The translations under genes were made by a program, and so were the position numbers. The notes under the pieces are model-generated. The model was not told the DNA's origin and did not search any database. It was given only the letters and a program-made list of their open reading frames with translations. 64,000 nt of DNA, from contig CAJNDS010001779.1 of assembly GCA_905221605.1 (NCBI GenBank), positions 1 to 64,000 on the forward strand. The letters run 5' to 3'. Every line of letters starts with the position of its first letter. Position 1 is the first letter of the stretch. Positions 11,901 through 23,240 of the stretch are shown piece by piece. The DNA is from Symbiodinium natans (taxonomy: Eukaryota; Sar; Dinophyceae; Suessiales; Symbiodiniaceae).

Positions 11901-14799
11901 TTAAGAGGGGCATCTTGGCCGAATCCAGGTTTCAAGTTGGGCCCAAGAGGGGCATCTTGGCCGAATCCAGGTTTCAAGTTGGGCCCAAGAGGGGCATCTT
12001 GGCCGAACGCAGGTTTCAAGTTGGGCCCAAGACGGGCATCTTGGCCGAATCCAGGCTTCAAGTTGGGCCCAAGAAGGGCATCTTGGCCGAATCCAGGTTT
12101 CAAGTTGGGCCCAAGAGGGGCATCTTGGCCGAATCCAGGTTTCAAGTTGGGCCCAAGAGGCCCAAGAGGGGCATCTTGGCCGAATCCAGGTTTCAAGTTG
12201 GGCCCAAGAGGGGCATCTTGGCCGAATCCAGGTTTCAAGTTCAGCCCAAGAGGGGCATCTTGGCCGAATCCAGGTTTCAAGTTGGGCCCAAGAGGGGCAT
12301 CTTGGCCGACTCCAGGTTTCAAGTTGGGCCCAAGAGGGGCATCTTGGCCGAATCCAGGTTTCAAGTTGGGCCCAAGAGGGTTTCAAGTTGGGCATCTTGG
12401 CCGAATCCAGGTTTCAAGTTGGGCCCAAGAGGGGCATCTTGGCCGAATCCAGGTTTCAAGTTGGGTCCAAGAGGGGCATCTTGGCCGAATCCAGGTTTGA
12501 AGTTGGGCCCAAGAGGCGCATCTTGGCCGAATCCAGGTTTCAAGTTGGGCCCAAGAGGGGCATCTTGGCCGAACCCAGGTTTCAAGTTGGGCCCAAGAGG
12601 GGCATCTTGGCCGAATCCAGGTTTCAAGTTGGGTCCAAGAGGGGCAGCTTGGCCGAATCCAGGTTTCAAGTTGGGCCCAAGAGGGGCATCTTGGCCGAAT
12701 CCAGGTTTCAAGTTGGGCACAAGAGGGGCATCTTGGCCGAATCCAGGTTTCAAGTTGGGCCCAAAACGGGCATCTTGGCCGAATCCAGGTTTCAAGTTGG
12801 GCCCAGGAGGGGCATCTTGGCCGAACCCAGGTTTCAAAGTTGGGCCCAAGAGGGGCATCTTGGCCGAATCCAGGTTTCAAGTTGGGCCCAAGAGGGGCGT
12901 CTTGGCCGAACCCAGGTTTCAAGTTGGGCCCAAGAGGGGCATCTTGGCCGAATCCAGGCTTAAGAGGGGCATCTTGGCCGAATCCAGGTTTCAAGTTGGG
13001 CCCAAGAGGGGCGTCTTCGCCGAATCCAGGTTTCAAGTTGGGCCCAAGAGGGGCATCTTGGCTGGGCGCAAGAAGGGCACCTTGGCCGAATCCAGGTTTC
13101 AAGTTGGGCCCAAGAGAGGCATCTTGGCCGAATCCAGGTTTCAAGTTGGGCCCAAGAAGAGGGGCATCTTGGCCGAACCCAGGTTTCAAGTTGGGCCGAA
13201 GAGGGGCATTTTGGCCGAATCCAGGTTTCAAGTTGGGCCCAAGAGGGGCATCTTGGCCGAATCCAGGTTTCAAGTTGGGCCCAAGAGGGTCCAGGTTTCA
13301 AGTTGGGCCCAAGAGGGGCATCTTGGCCGAATCCAGGTTTCAAGTTGGGCCCAAGAGGGGGCATCTTGGCCGAATCCAGGTTTCAAGTTGGGCCCACGCG
13401 AATCCAGGTTTCAAGTTGGGCCCAAGAGGGGCATCTTGGCCGAATCCAGGTTTCAAGTTGGGCCGAAGAGGGGCATCTTGGCCGAATCCAGGTTTCAAGC
13501 TGGGCCCAAAAGGGGCATCTTGGCCGAATCCAGGTTTCAAGTTGGGCCCAAGAGGGGCATCTTGGCCGAATGCAGGTTTCAAGTTGGGCCCAAGGGGGCA
13601 TCTTGGCCGAATGCAGGTTTTCAAGTTGGGCCCAAGAGGGGCATCTTGGCCGAATCCAGGTTTCAAGTTGGGCCCAAGAGGGGCATCTTGGCCGAATCCA
13701 GGTTTCATGTTGGGCCCAGCAGGGGCATCTTGGCTGAATCCAGGTTTCATGTTGGGCCCAGGAGGGGCATCTTGGCCGAATCCAGGTTTCAAGTTGGGGT
13801 CAAGAGGGCATCTAGGCCGAATCCAGGTTTCAAGTTGGGGTTAAGAGGGGCATCTTGGCCGAATCCAGGTTTCAAGTTGGGCCCAAGAATAACATCTTGG
13901 CCGAATCCAGGTTTCAAGTTTGGCCCAAGAGGGGCATCTTGGCCGAATCCAGGTTTCAAGTTGGGCCCAGGAGGGCAGGTTTCAAGTTGGGCCCAAGAGG
14001 GGCATCTTGGCCGAATCCAGGTTTCAAGTTGGGGTCAAGAGGGGCATCTTGGCCGAATCCAGGAACAAAGTTGGGCTAAAGAGGGGCATCTTGGCCGAAT
14101 CCAGGTTTCAAGTTGGGCCCAAGAGGGGCATCTTGGCCGAATCCAGGTTTCAAGTCGGGCCAGGGCATCTTGGCCGGATCCAGGTTTCAAGTTGGGCCCA
14201 AGAGGGGCACTCTTGGCCGGATCCAGCTTCCCAAGAGGGGCATCTTGGCCGAATCCATGTTTCAAGTTAGGCCCAAGAGGGGCATCTTGGCCGAATCCGG
14301 GTTTCAAGTCGGGCCAGGGCATCTTGGCCGGATCCAGGTTTCAAGTTGGGCCCAAGAGGGGCATTTTGGCCGAATCCAGGTTTCAAGTTCAGCCCAAGAG
14401 GGGCATCTTGGCCGAATCCAGGTTTCAAGTTGGGGTTAAGAGGGGCATCTTGGATCCAGGTATCAAGTGGGGTCGGGGTGGGCATCTTGGCCGAATCAAA
14501 GTTTCAAGTTGGGCCCGAAAGGCGCATCTTGGCCGAATCCAGGTTTCAAGTTGGGCCCAAGAGGGGCATCTTGGCCGAATCCAGGTTTCAAGTTGGGCCC
14601 AAGAGGGGCATCTTGGCCGAATCCAGGTTTCAAGTTGGGCCCAAGAGGGGCATCTTGGCCGAACCCAGGTTCCAAGTTGGGCCCAAGAGGGGCATCTTGG
14701 CCGAACGCAGGTTTCAAGTTGGGCCCAAGACGGGCATCTTGGCCGAATCCAGGTTTCAAGTTGGGCCCAGGAGGGGCATTTAGGCGAATCCAGGTTTCA

Positions 14800-14998
14800 A
14801 GTTGGGCCCAAGAAGGGCCTCTTGGCCGAACGCAGGTTTCAAGTTGGGCCCAAGAGGGCCATCTTGGCCGAATCCATGGGCCCAAGCACCTTGGCAGAAT
14901 CCAGGTTTCAAGTTGGGCCCAAGAGGGGCATCTTGGCCGAGTCCAGGTTTCAAGTTGGGCCCAAAAAACCGGATCCGGTTTCAAGTTGGGGTTAAGAG
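14800..14998 (+). repeat. higher-order block inside the minisatellite, copy 2
   Basis: The second copy of the variant block at 11700-11900, with a few substitutions. Other rare variants are also shared between distant parts of the array: the GCTGGGCGCAAGAAGGGC unit at 9684 and 13068, GGAACAAAGTTGGG at 14062 and 16432, and GTCGGGCCAGGGCATC at 14154, 14308 and 16050. Confidence 0.85.
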
Positions 14999-17780
14999 GG
15001 GCATCTTGGCCAAATCCAGGTTGCAAGTTGGGTTGAAGAGGGGTATCTTGGCCGAATCCAGGTTTCAAGTTGGGCCCAAGAGGGTCATCTTGGCCGAATC
15101 CAGGTTTCAGGTTGGGCCAAGTTGGGCCCAAGAGGGGAAGTTGGGCCCAAGAGGGGCATCTTGGCCGAATCCAGGTTTCAAGTTGAGCCCAAGAGGGGCA
15201 TCTTGGCCGAATCCAGGTTTCAAGTTGGGCCCAAGAGGGGCATCTTGGCCGAATCCAGGTTTCAAGTTGGGCCCAAGAGGGGCATCTTGGCCGACTTCAG
15301 GTTTCAAGTTGGGCTCAAGAGGGGCATCTTGGCCGAACCCAGGTTTCAAGTTGGGCCCAAGAGGGGCATCTTGGCCGAACCCAGGTTTCAAGTTTGGCCC
15401 AAGAGGGGCATCTTGGCCGAATCCAGGTTTCAAGTTGGGCCCAAGGAGGGGCAGCTTGGCCGAATCCAGGTTTCAAGTTGGGCCCAAGAGGGGCATCTTG
15501 CCCGAATCCAGGTTTCAAGTTGGGCACAAGAGGGGCATCTTGGCCGAATCCAGGTTTCAAGTTGGGCCCAGGAGGGGCATCTTGGCCGAATCCAGGTTTC
15601 AAGTTGGGCCCAAGAGGGGCATCTTGGCCGAATCCACCAGGAGGGGCATCTTGGCCGAATCCAGGTTTCATGTTGGGCCCAGGAGGGGCATCTTGGCCGA
15701 ATCCAGGTTTCAAGTTGGGGTCAAGAGGGGCATCTTGGCCGAATCCAGGTTTCAAGTTGGGATCAAGAGGGGCATCTTGGCCGAATCCAGGTTTCAAGTT
15801 GGGCCCAAGAGGGGCATCGTGGCCGAATCCAGGTTTCAAGTTGGGCCCAAGAGGGGCATCTTGGCCGAATCCAGGTTTCAAGTTGGGTTGAAGAGGGGCA
15901 TCTTGGCCGAATCCAGGTTTCAAGTTGGGCCCAAGAGGGGCATCTTGGCCGAATCCAGGTTTCAAGTTGGGCCCAAGAGGGGCGTCTTGGCCGAATCCAG
16001 GTTCCAAGTTGGGCCCAAGAGGGGCATCTTGGCCGAATCCGGGTTTCAAGTCGGGCCAGGGCATCTTGGCCGGATCCAGGTTTCAAGTTGGGCCCAAGAG
16101 GGGCATCTTGGCCGAATCCAGGTTTCAAGTCAAGAAAGGCGTCTTGGCCGAATCCAGGTTTCAAGTTGGGCCCAAGAGGGGCGTCTTGGCCGAATCCAGG
16201 TTTCAAGTTGGGCCCTGGAGGGGCATCTTGGCCGAGTCCAGGTTTCAAGTTGGGCCCAAGAGGGGGTTTCAAGTTGGGCCCAAGAGGGGCATCTTGGCCG
16301 AATCCAGGTTTCAAGTTGAGGGCATCTGAATCCAGGTTTCAAGTTGGATCCAGGTTTCAAGTTGGGCCGAAGAATCTTGGCCGAATCCAGCTTTCAAGTT
16401 GGGCCCAAGAGGGGCATCTTGGCCGAATCCAGGAACAAAGTTGGGCCCAAGAGGGGCATCTTGGCCGAATCCAGGTTTCAAGTTGGGCCCAAGAGGGGCA
16501 TCTTGGCCGAATCCAGGTTTCAAGTTGGGCCCAAGAGGGGCATCTTGGCCGAATCCAGGTTTCAAGTTGGGCCCAAGAGGGGCATCTTGGCCGAATCCAG
16601 GTTTTTCAAGTTGGGCCCAAGAGGGGCATCTTGGAATCCAGGTTTCAATCCATCTTGGCCGAATCCAGGTTTCAAGTTGGGCCCAAGAGGGGCATCTTGG
16701 CCGAATGGGCCCAAGAGGGGCATCTTGGCCGAATCCAGGTTTCAAGTTGGGCCCAAGAGGGGCATCTTGGCCGAATGCAGGTTTCAAGTTGGGCCCAAGA
16801 GGGGCATCTTGGCCGAATCCAGGTTTCAAGTTGGGGCCAAGAGGGGCATCTTGGCCGAATCCAGGTTTCAAGTTGGGCCCAAGAGGGGCATCTTGGCCGA
16901 ATCCAGGTTTCAAGCTGGGCCCAAGAGGGGCATCTTGGCCGAATCCAGGTTTCAAGTTGGGGCCAAGAGGGGCATCCTGGCCGAATCCAGGTTTCAAGTT
17001 GGGGCCAAGAGGGGCATCTTGGCCGAATCCAGGTTTCAAGTTGGGCCCAAGAGGGGCATCTTGGCCGAATGCAGGTTTCAAGTTGGGCCCAAGAGGGGCA
17101 TTTTGGCCGAATCCAGGTTTTTCAAGTTGGGCCCAAGAGGGGCATCTTGGCCGACTCCAGGTTTCAAGTTGGGCCCAAGAGGGGCATCTTGGCCGAATCC
17201 AGGTTTCAAGTTGGGCCCAAGAGGGGCATCTTGGCCGAACCCAGGTTTCAAGTTGGGCCCAAGAGGGGCATCTTGGCCGAATCCAGGTTTCAAGTTGGGT
17301 CCAAGAGGGGCAGCTTGGCCGAATCCAGGTTTCAAGTTGGGCCCAAGAGGGGCATCTTGGCCGAATCCAGGTTTCAAGTTGGGCCCAAGAGGGGCATCCT
17401 GGCCGAATCCAGGTTTCAAGCTGGGCCCAAGAGCGGCATCTTGGCATCTTGGCCGAATCCGGGTTTCAAGTTGGGCCCAAGAGGGGCATCTTGGCCGAAT
17501 GCAGGTTTCAAGTTGGGCCCAAGAGGGGCATCTTGGCCGAATCCAGGTTTCAAGCTGGGCCCAAGAGGGGCATCTTGGCCGAATCCAGGTTTCAAGTTGG
17601 GCCCAAGAGGGGCATCCTGGCCGAATCCAGGTTTCAAGTTGGGCCCAAGAGCGGCATCTTGGCATCTTGGCCGAATCCAGGTTTCAAGTTGGGCCCAAAA
17701 GGGGCATCTTGGCCGAATGCAGGTTTCAAGTTGGGCCCAAGAGGGGCATCTTGGCCGAATCCAGGTTTCAAGTTGGGCCC

Positions 17781-18175
17781 GCAGACGTTTTACGATAGTG
17801 TTAACCGGGCCAAACTCGACGCGAGAATCGTTGAGTCGGGTTTCCCACCAGCTATGGCCCTTTTGGTCATGCAAGCGTACAGAGGTACGAGATACCTTGT
17901 GGCGGAGGACCTCCTCTGGGAGGGGATCCTCCCAGCCAGGCGTATCCTAGCGGGCTGCCCTTTCGCGACGATGATGGCGCGGGTATACCTGAAACCAATA
18001 ATGCAAGAAGCCGCAGAGCTTCGATGCATCACAGCCCTAGATACGTGGTTAGATGACGTTGGAGCGGATTTCGAAGCGCGATATCCAAAGCAGGCTGCAT
18101 TTGCGGTTTATGAAGGATACAAGACCCTTCGCAAGCTTCTGGAGGGGAGTGACCTCCGCCTGTCCCTCAAAAAGA
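17781..18175 (+). pseudogene. reverse transcriptase fragment (non-LTR type)
   Basis: Directly after the last array unit the frame continues into a reverse-transcriptase-like palm: TFYDSV resembles motif A, ILAGCPFATMMARVYL resembles motif B (usual core QGCPLS), and TWLDDVGAD sits where motif C (usually xxDD) is expected. Only about 130 residues remain. There are no fingers and no endonuclease, and similarity fades after LSLKKTG. The element is truncated on both sides, with the left end exactly at the minisatellite. I infer a dead retroelement fragment; a domesticated RT is less likely. Confidence 0.7.
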
Positions 18176-19404
18176 CGGGTCCCCAAAGCCCCTTGGATAC
18201 ACCAAAGACGGCCCCTACACTCCCTGGGGGTTTAGGGTTGAGGATCGCGCCGCCCCGCTCCCGCCCCCCCCGCTTTTTTAAAGCCGTGCATTTGCTTCAA
18301 ATCATATGAATCGTTTTTTGCATATAGACAAAATAAAGTCGTGCAATGGACATAGAGAGAAAATGGAGGTTTGTTGTCCCGTGACCTTTGTAAATATCGA
18401 GAAAATCATGGTTTTTCTATGTGAAAATAGCGAAAATAAGTGGAAATATTTACAAGATGTAGTTTTCTTCCTATGGAAATATACAGAACTGCTTGACCCT
18501 CCCCCACCACCCCCACCCCCACATTCTATATGAAATGTACTCACTCATGCACTAAGTTAATGACATTAAAAGGCCCCTTTAAAATACTATTTTGGGAGCG
18601 TGTTTCGACCGCGCATATAACTTTATAATTAATGGAGCGATCGAAATAAGCCCCTCAAAATAAGCCTAATAATAATACGGTTTTCGTGTTCACGCTCGAA
18701 CGAATGTTGCAAGTACACGCACTACAACTATATTCACTTCTCTTTTACTTTTCCCCCTTTAATAATGTGCGCACTTATTGTCTTCGTAAACTTGTCCAAC
18801 AAAACACCCAACAAAGGAATTTCTTGGCCAACCATTCAATGTTAAGTGAATTCACCTCTTTTAATATGATTCTTTGTTGGTCTAGAAACAGGCTTGCAAG
18901 AACTGAACCACATGGACGTACCAACTCACGAAGCTAGGAATTATTAAGTTGGGACATTAGTTTATTTCACTGGTGATCCGTGAAGAAGAGCTCTCGTTCA
19001 CTTATTGTGTCACCTTGTCTTACCTTTGCCTCTGGACCACATAATAAGTCTTAAGGTGTACATGTGAACCCAAGAATGAGGCACAGGTTTCCAGGGCTTA
19101 TTGTTACTGCCTCAATGAGCTAGATACAAAGGTTAGCTTCGTGAGTTCGCCTGTCAAGATATTAATATTGTAACTGCCCCAAAGACCTTACAAATCAAGG
19201 GTTAGTTCGTGAATTCTCTTCTCTCTTCATCTTGTTTTACTATTAAGTGAAGAGAATAATGTGATGAAGTGCGTAAGGAAAGAACGAAGTGAGAGAACGC
19301 ACGGCACAAAGAACATTATGAACGAAACCCCCAATTTTATAGAAAATTTCGTGCACTAGTTTACAAATTTACTATTAAATTGGGACCTTGGTTCAACATT
19401 GCCT
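18176..19404. other. AT-rich non-coding stretch
   Basis: Noticeably more AT-rich than the rest of the window, with runs such as TTAATAATG and AATAATAATACGG. A GGGTTTAGGG motif lies at 18226-18235 and a CCACC-rich patch near 18500. No open frame here has a protein-like composition. The base composition differs sharply from the GC-rich array on its left. Confidence 0.6.
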
Positions 19405-19518
19405 AAGAGGAAGAGGAGAGGAAGAGGAGAGGAAGAGGAGAGGAAGAGGAGAGGAAGAGGAGAGGAAGAGGAGAGGAAGAGGAGAGGAAGAGGAGAGGAA
19501 GAGGAGAGGAAGAGGAGA
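19405..19518 (+). repeat. 11-bp purine minisatellite
   Basis: About ten perfect copies of AAGAGGAGAGG, all purine on the plus strand, followed by G-runs at 19548-19575 and 19620-19640. A homopurine mirror-like tract of this length can form triplex DNA. Confidence 0.95.
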
Positions 19519-19679
19519 GAGAGCCAAGAGGAAATGAAGAGGAGCCGGGGGGGGGGGCCCGGGGCCGAAAATTAGTTTGGGGGGGTACCTTTTTTGTTGT
19601 TACTATTGCGGGGGCGGAATTAATTTGGGGGGAGGGGGCCCCACACTATCAGGAGACCACATGAAAGTGCAGGCAGGTT

Positions 19680-20905
19680 ACGGGGCCACGATTCAGCACG
19701 AACTGTTGCAACTGTTTCAAAATGCAGGCGCGCTATAGGGCCACGATTGCGCTACCAGCACAGGCTTTTGGGCGCAGAACACTAGAATAGATGTTTCCCC
19801 GGCGTCAAAATGGCTCGAGCCATGGCGCGCGCTATAGGGTCATCAGGGCGCAGAAGGGCACCCTACAAGCGCGAAGGGAGGGGACATACGACCAACTTCG
19901 ACCACACCCTACGAGCACAAAGGGAGGGGACATACGACAAACCTCGACGGGATACGTTTTTACTTCTACAGTGTTCTGAAAGAGCGGTCCCCAAAACTTG
20001 GGTGCCATTTGAGTACATTGAACACGGTGCTGTTCGAGTACGCTCGGTCCCCAAAAGCAGGATGCTAGCTGAACACGCTTGGTCCCCAAAACTTGGGTGC
20101 TATTGGATGCTAGTTGAACACGCTCGGTCCAGAAGACTTGGGTGCTGATGGCTCGGGCCAGCGACCAAATAGCTCGCGTCTGGGGTGTTTCAACATGTTC
20201 CAGAACCTTTTCGCAGAGCAAGCAGAGTCGGGTGAATAATGGGAACGGACCTGCGTGGACCCCGGGTTTTTTTTACTTTTGGCAATCACAGACACAAGCG
20301 CCGACATCGCCGACCATGGAAAACATCGAGAAAGCGTGCGCGGAGTGGTTTCCGGGCATTTGGGAAATACAAAGGTTTACAAAGAAGCAAAAACCGTCAT
20401 GCCTCGGAGCCTCGTGTGGCAAACTTCTCGTTGCAAGTTGGCCGTTGTATGGGGGAGAGGGGGGAGCTCTGGCGCGAGCTATTTGGTCATCAGGGCGCAG
20501 ATGGGGTGCTAGTTGCTTACGATGAAACCCGAAAACCTGTGCTGGTAACGTACTCGTGGCTCTATACGGGTTGTGAAGATGCCCCTGCGACCAGTAAAAC
20601 GCATTCCCTAAGGGTTGTAAATATGCCCCCGCGACCAGCCCTGAAAACTTGTGTTTTCACGTGTTAAAGCACCATGTATGTTTCCCCTGCGACCAAATAG
20701 CTTGAGCCGTGGCGCGAGCTATTTGGTCATCAGGGCGCAGATGGGGTGCTATAGTTGCTTATGATGTCACCCTTCGTGGGGAAGTACGACAAACTGGGCC
20801 CTCACCAAACCCTACGAGCACGAAGGGGGGGGACATGCGACAAACCTCTAAGGATATGATAGGTTCTTACGTCTACAGTGTTCTGAAAGTTCCTTTTATT
20901 CGGGC
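19680..20905 (+). repeat. cluster of dispersed repeats
   Basis: Several internal duplications in direct orientation. GAGCTATTTGGTCATCAGGG with the following GCGCAGATGGGGTGCTA occurs at about 20473 and 20715, and a diverged form lies at 19830. The block ACGAGCACAAAGGGAGGGG, GACATACGACAAACCT occurs at 19911-19945 and 20815-20850, with a partial copy at 19880. GAACACGCTCGGTCC / GGTCCCCAAAACTTGGGTGC recurs three or four times at 19985-20140. Copies at 8.2 and 8.8 kb belong to the same family. It is not coding. Confidence 0.8.
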
Positions 20906-22914
20906 CAAGAAAGGCATGAATCATGTCTATGCCATTGGGTTCTGACTCATGGTGCTTTCGTTGTTGTTTCACGCGTTTTCGCTTTCTCATCCTTTCTCTA
21001 CAATGCCGGCCAAATCTTATCTTTTCTTCTTCTTTTTTCCCCGCATAATAAAGACCTATTTTGCGGGGCAAAACATCCCTTTCATTGGTGAAAAGAGCTG
21101 CAACAGCAAAATTCACGAATATTGGGGCTGGTGTGGCCCCCGGGCACTGTCTTGTGCTGGGCTGCATCATGCTGCATCATGGTGCATCCCACAATGTTCC
21201 AGCGCCTGCTGCTCGGCGCCACTCGGCACGCCCAGGTCTGTCGCCGCGGGGGGGACATGAGGCCTGCATGCCATGAGAGCCAAATGCTGAAACTCCCATG
21301 AAGCCAATGTATGCCTCATCATCGGAATCCCTTTTTATTGCCGACCTGGGCAATTTCACAAGCGCACCCCACTGCCCTGTGCTCAAAGGCCAGAATGGGC
21401 TGAGAACCTGCCAGAACGGAAACGCACAAAACCACGTTCTTTTTGGGAGGCGCAACTAATGTACAAAACTTTTCATTGGAAGAACTCTCGGACCCAACCA
21501 CCACGAACCACAACGGAAGACCAGACCGGGAGACGCTACGGCAACGACAAATGTGACGAAAATCAAAGGCGAAGCTCTGCTCGAAGACCAAGTTTTGCCG
21601 AGCCGCCTCCAGCTGTAGCCTTTCGGCCTGTCAACTCCGGATCCCAACTCAAACAAATGGAAGAATGTTCCCCACGGTGAAAGATTTTGGCTTTAGGCAT
21701 TTCTCTTTTGGCTTCCTTTGTCACTGCAAGCGCACCTGGGAAGTGGCACTGGCCGCCGGGTGATCTTCAGAATCTGACATTGCGCCTCGTCGACAAGGAA
21801 AGCATGATTCCAACACGAAGATAAAGAAACTGAACTGGAAGTACCGGAGTCAAGAATGCTATTCCGGCAACCAGCCTGTCAAAGCAGCAACCGAAAGATT
21901 TGCCACCTGGCAGGGTGCTCTGTTAGGACGGGCTCATCAATGACGTCTCCTAGTTGTGTTTCGGCCCCCTGTAGAACGTGCCTGCGGCTTGGTGCAGCTG
22001 AATAGCGCCCAACTGAAAGCCAAACGCATCGGCTGAGTGCCATCATGACTTGAGATTGGGGCTACGAAAGCTAGACAAACGCCGGCCAGCAAAGCAACAC
22101 ATTTGCGAGGGATGAATGAGCCCCCTGAAAATTCTTGCCCAACCCTGTCAGTGTGCAAGTGGGTGAGCGGATTGGGAGCTTGGATTTTCAGGGCTCAATG
22201 AACGATGGCATCTGACAAGTCGAAACAAGAAGCCTGCAAGGTGGGGGGGGGGGGCCTAAAGAGAGGGGAGACGTGCGCATGCACAGCTGCTAGTGGCAAA
22301 ACGGAGAGTACTTTGCGATGGTGCGCGGTTAGGCGTGACTTTGTGATGGTGCTACCGTTCGAGGGCTACCTGTGTTTTGCGCTCTATGGCTCGATCTGCA
22401 TCGAATCAGAGGGTGCACCAGAACCAAGTCGAAGCACGGATCTCACAAAAGAACTGTCAGCTTTCAGAGCAGCTTTCATTTAGCCCCCTGAAAATTCTTG
22501 ACTTGAAGCAAGCTTAGACAACCCAAGCCCAACCCTGCACAGCAGAAGATTGCAAGCATGTCCCCGTGTCTGCTCATGCACCCTGGATCGATGAGGAGCC
22601 TCTCAACAGTGCTGAGCTGAGTGTCTGCAGCGTGCTCTTGGCATAGTGAATCGTCACTCAAACTCTAAACATGTAGCCGGAAACACTAAACCTCACGCCA
22701 AAAGCCGAAGCGGATAGGGAGCTTGGATTCTCAGAGCCCAAGGAACGATTGAGAAGCCAAGGCGGGGGTCGTAAGATGGACACTTCAAGGCTATGCTGCA
22801 CGTGCGTGCCTTGTAAATTGTAAACAAATACTTTACAAAGGAAACACCCGCCGGATAGACGCAACGCACCCGCGGAATGGACGCAATGCACCCTTAGCAT
22901 CAGAACACTGTGTC
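20906..22914. other. gene-poor stretch with a diverged duplication
   Basis: No recognisable gene. Two segments resemble each other: AGCCCCCTGAAAATTCTTG at 22118 and 22482, and GGGAGCTTGGATT with CTCA.TGAACGAT-type sequence at 22171-22205 and 22717-22750. The open frames at 21177-21656 (minus) are overlapping and lack motifs. Confidence 0.45.
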
Positions 22915-23240
22915 CTGGGCGGGAGCGCGGAGAGCGCGGAGGGCGCGGAGGGCGCGGAGGGCGCGAAGGGCGCGGAGGGCGCGGAGGGCGCAGAGGGAGG
23001 GCGCAGAGAGCGCGGAGGGCGCGGAGGGTGCAGACGCGGAGGGCGCGGGAGGCGTGGAGGGCGCGGAGGGCGCGGAGCGCCGCGGAGGGCGCGGAGGGCC
23101 CTCCGCGAGGGCACGGAGGGCGCGGAGGGTGCGGGAGTCGCGGAGGGCGCGGAGGGTGCGGAGGGCGAGGAGCGCGCGGAGCGCGCGGAGGGCGCGCAGG
23201 GCGCAGAGGGTGCGGAGGGCGCGGAGGGGCGTCCACGTTT
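22915..23240 (+). repeat. GC-rich 9-bp minisatellite (GGCGCGGAG)n
   Basis: About 35 imperfect 9-bp units over 325 bp. The period is three codons, so several frames on both strands are open (arginine/alanine-rich on plus; proline-, serine- and leucine-rich on minus). The composition follows the unit and there is no flanking coding evidence, so it is treated as satellite DNA. Confidence 0.93.

Larger units (their letters stand above)
9618..17780 (+). repeat. large minisatellite, 42-bp unit, about 190 copies
   Basis: About 8.2 kb of near-continuous tandem repeats. The unit is 42 bp and contains a perfect 10-bp palindrome TTGGGCCCAA, then GAGGGGCATCTTGGCCGAA, then TCCAGGTTTCAAG. As 42 is 14 codons and the consensus has no stop on either strand, all six frames stay open: plus frames read GPRGASWPNPGFKL, VGPKRGILAESRFQ and AQEGHLGRIQVSSW, and minus frames read APLGPNLKPGFGQD and similar. 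Open frames of up to 1818 codons result (9539-14995). Many copies have indels not divisible by three, including a recurring 28-bp short unit (near 9950, 10025, 10130, 10640, 11130, 11240, 13395), so one reading passes between the three peptides. I judge it non-coding satellite DNA. Confidence 0.95.

Noticed and set aside
9539-14995. A 1818-codon open frame
   Set aside because: It comes from the 42-bp stop-free minisatellite; all other frames are also open, and indels shift the peptide repeatedly.
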